Origin: a virus
Length of the DNA stretch: 31,698 nt
IMG/VR virus record: IMGVR_UViG_3300025769_000497
Span: 1 to 31,698 of that record
Direction: 5' to 3' (one strand)
Positions 31,484-31,698 of the stretch are shown piece after piece. A program made the position numbers and the translations under genes. The notes below the pieces were generated by a model. It saw nothing but the letters and a program-made list of their open reading frames with translations. It had not been told where the DNA came from and ran no database searches. Numbering within the stretch: position 1 is the stretch's first letter; every line of letters begins with the position of its first letter.

Positions 31484-31690
31484 CTATTTTATATAAATAT
31501 TTTTTGCTACTGCATAAGGATCACCCATTCTATTACCTACATATTTAAAGTGTTCTTGTGCCACATTAGGTTTCACACCAATATAAGTACTTACTATAAA
31601 AGTATCCTTCTGGTCACAGTAAGTTTCTATTTCTTCTGGCTCACCATATACAAGTTCTTGGTTTTTTAATCTTACTAATTTAATGCTCAT
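31484..31690 (-). CDS. Small hypothetical protein (68 aa)
   Basis: Begins 8 bases inside the window edge on the minus strand, so its start ATG is visible but its ribosome-binding site is not. The sequence MSIKLVRLKNQELVYGEPEE recalls a family of short proteins in T4-like marine phages that start MSIKLV-L-(S/N)GE, of unknown function. The rest is mixed with a Gly-Asp-Pro-rich loop. A longer form starting beyond the window cannot be excluded. Confidence 0.6.
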   Translation of the reverse strand: MSIKLVRLKNQELVYGEPEEIETYCDQKDTFIVSTYIGVKPNVAQEHFKYVGNRMGDPYAVAKNIYIK

Positions 31691-31698
31691 CAGTCACC

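Noticed and set aside
1-31698. tRNA genes, integrase, attachment sites or a lysogeny module
   Set aside because: None was seen by eye on either strand; a tRNA scan of the sequence would settle the tRNA question.

Overview
This window looks like most of the genome of a lytic, podovirus-like tailed phage from the ocean. The DNA is AT-rich and almost wholly coding, with genes that abut or overlap by 1 to 56 bases (TAATG and ATGA junctions). There are no ribosomal, tRNA or cellular housekeeping genes. The virion proteins, a class II ribonucleotide reductase, a T7-type replication set and a run of tiny lysine-rich proteins are typical of marine phages, including those of SAR11 and related Alphaproteobacteria. 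The host is inferred, not shown. Terminase, portal, capsid, tail-tube and RNA polymerase genes are not visible and presumably lie outside the window.

Plus strand, 1-15555 (late virion genes): a tail fibre lacking its 5' end (20 head-type repeats and a C-terminal S74 chaperone), two small proteins, then five virion proteins of 934, 488, 200, 654 and 1852 residues. The largest resembles a polyvalent ejected protein, with an LPD38-like region, a possible ADP-ribosyltransferase-like fold and a soluble-lytic-transglycosylase-like segment. Plus strand, 15559-18021: lysis genes (T4-type lysozyme and a 3-TM holin of the gene-transfer-agent type), then small proteins, five of them strongly basic.

Plus strand, 18027-21372: the most unusual part, a compact curli-secretion-like cassette. 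It encodes a membrane/coiled-coil protein, a CsgF-like periplasmic factor, a CsgG-like outer-membrane lipoprotein pore, a secreted curlin-like acidic repeat protein and a FecR-domain protein that itself ends in curlin-like repeats. I recall csgG/csgF-like genes being reported in some SAR11 phages, but I could not check this. The curlin-like substrate and FecR partner in the same operon deserve attention.

Minus strand, 21369-31690 (early/middle genes, read right to left and meeting the late genes tail to tail): small unknown proteins, then a perfect sigma70-type promoter with a structured leader. This promoter drives an ssDNA-binding protein, a small protein, a primase-helicase, a family A DNA polymerase, two PD-(D/E)XK nucleases, endonuclease I, a DUF3310-like protein, a membrane protein, a B12-dependent ribonucleotide reductase and a last small protein. 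Together they make dNTPs, copy DNA and resolve or degrade DNA. The plus-strand genes then build, release and perhaps modify the surface of the infected cell. No stretch over 300 bases lacks a gene.
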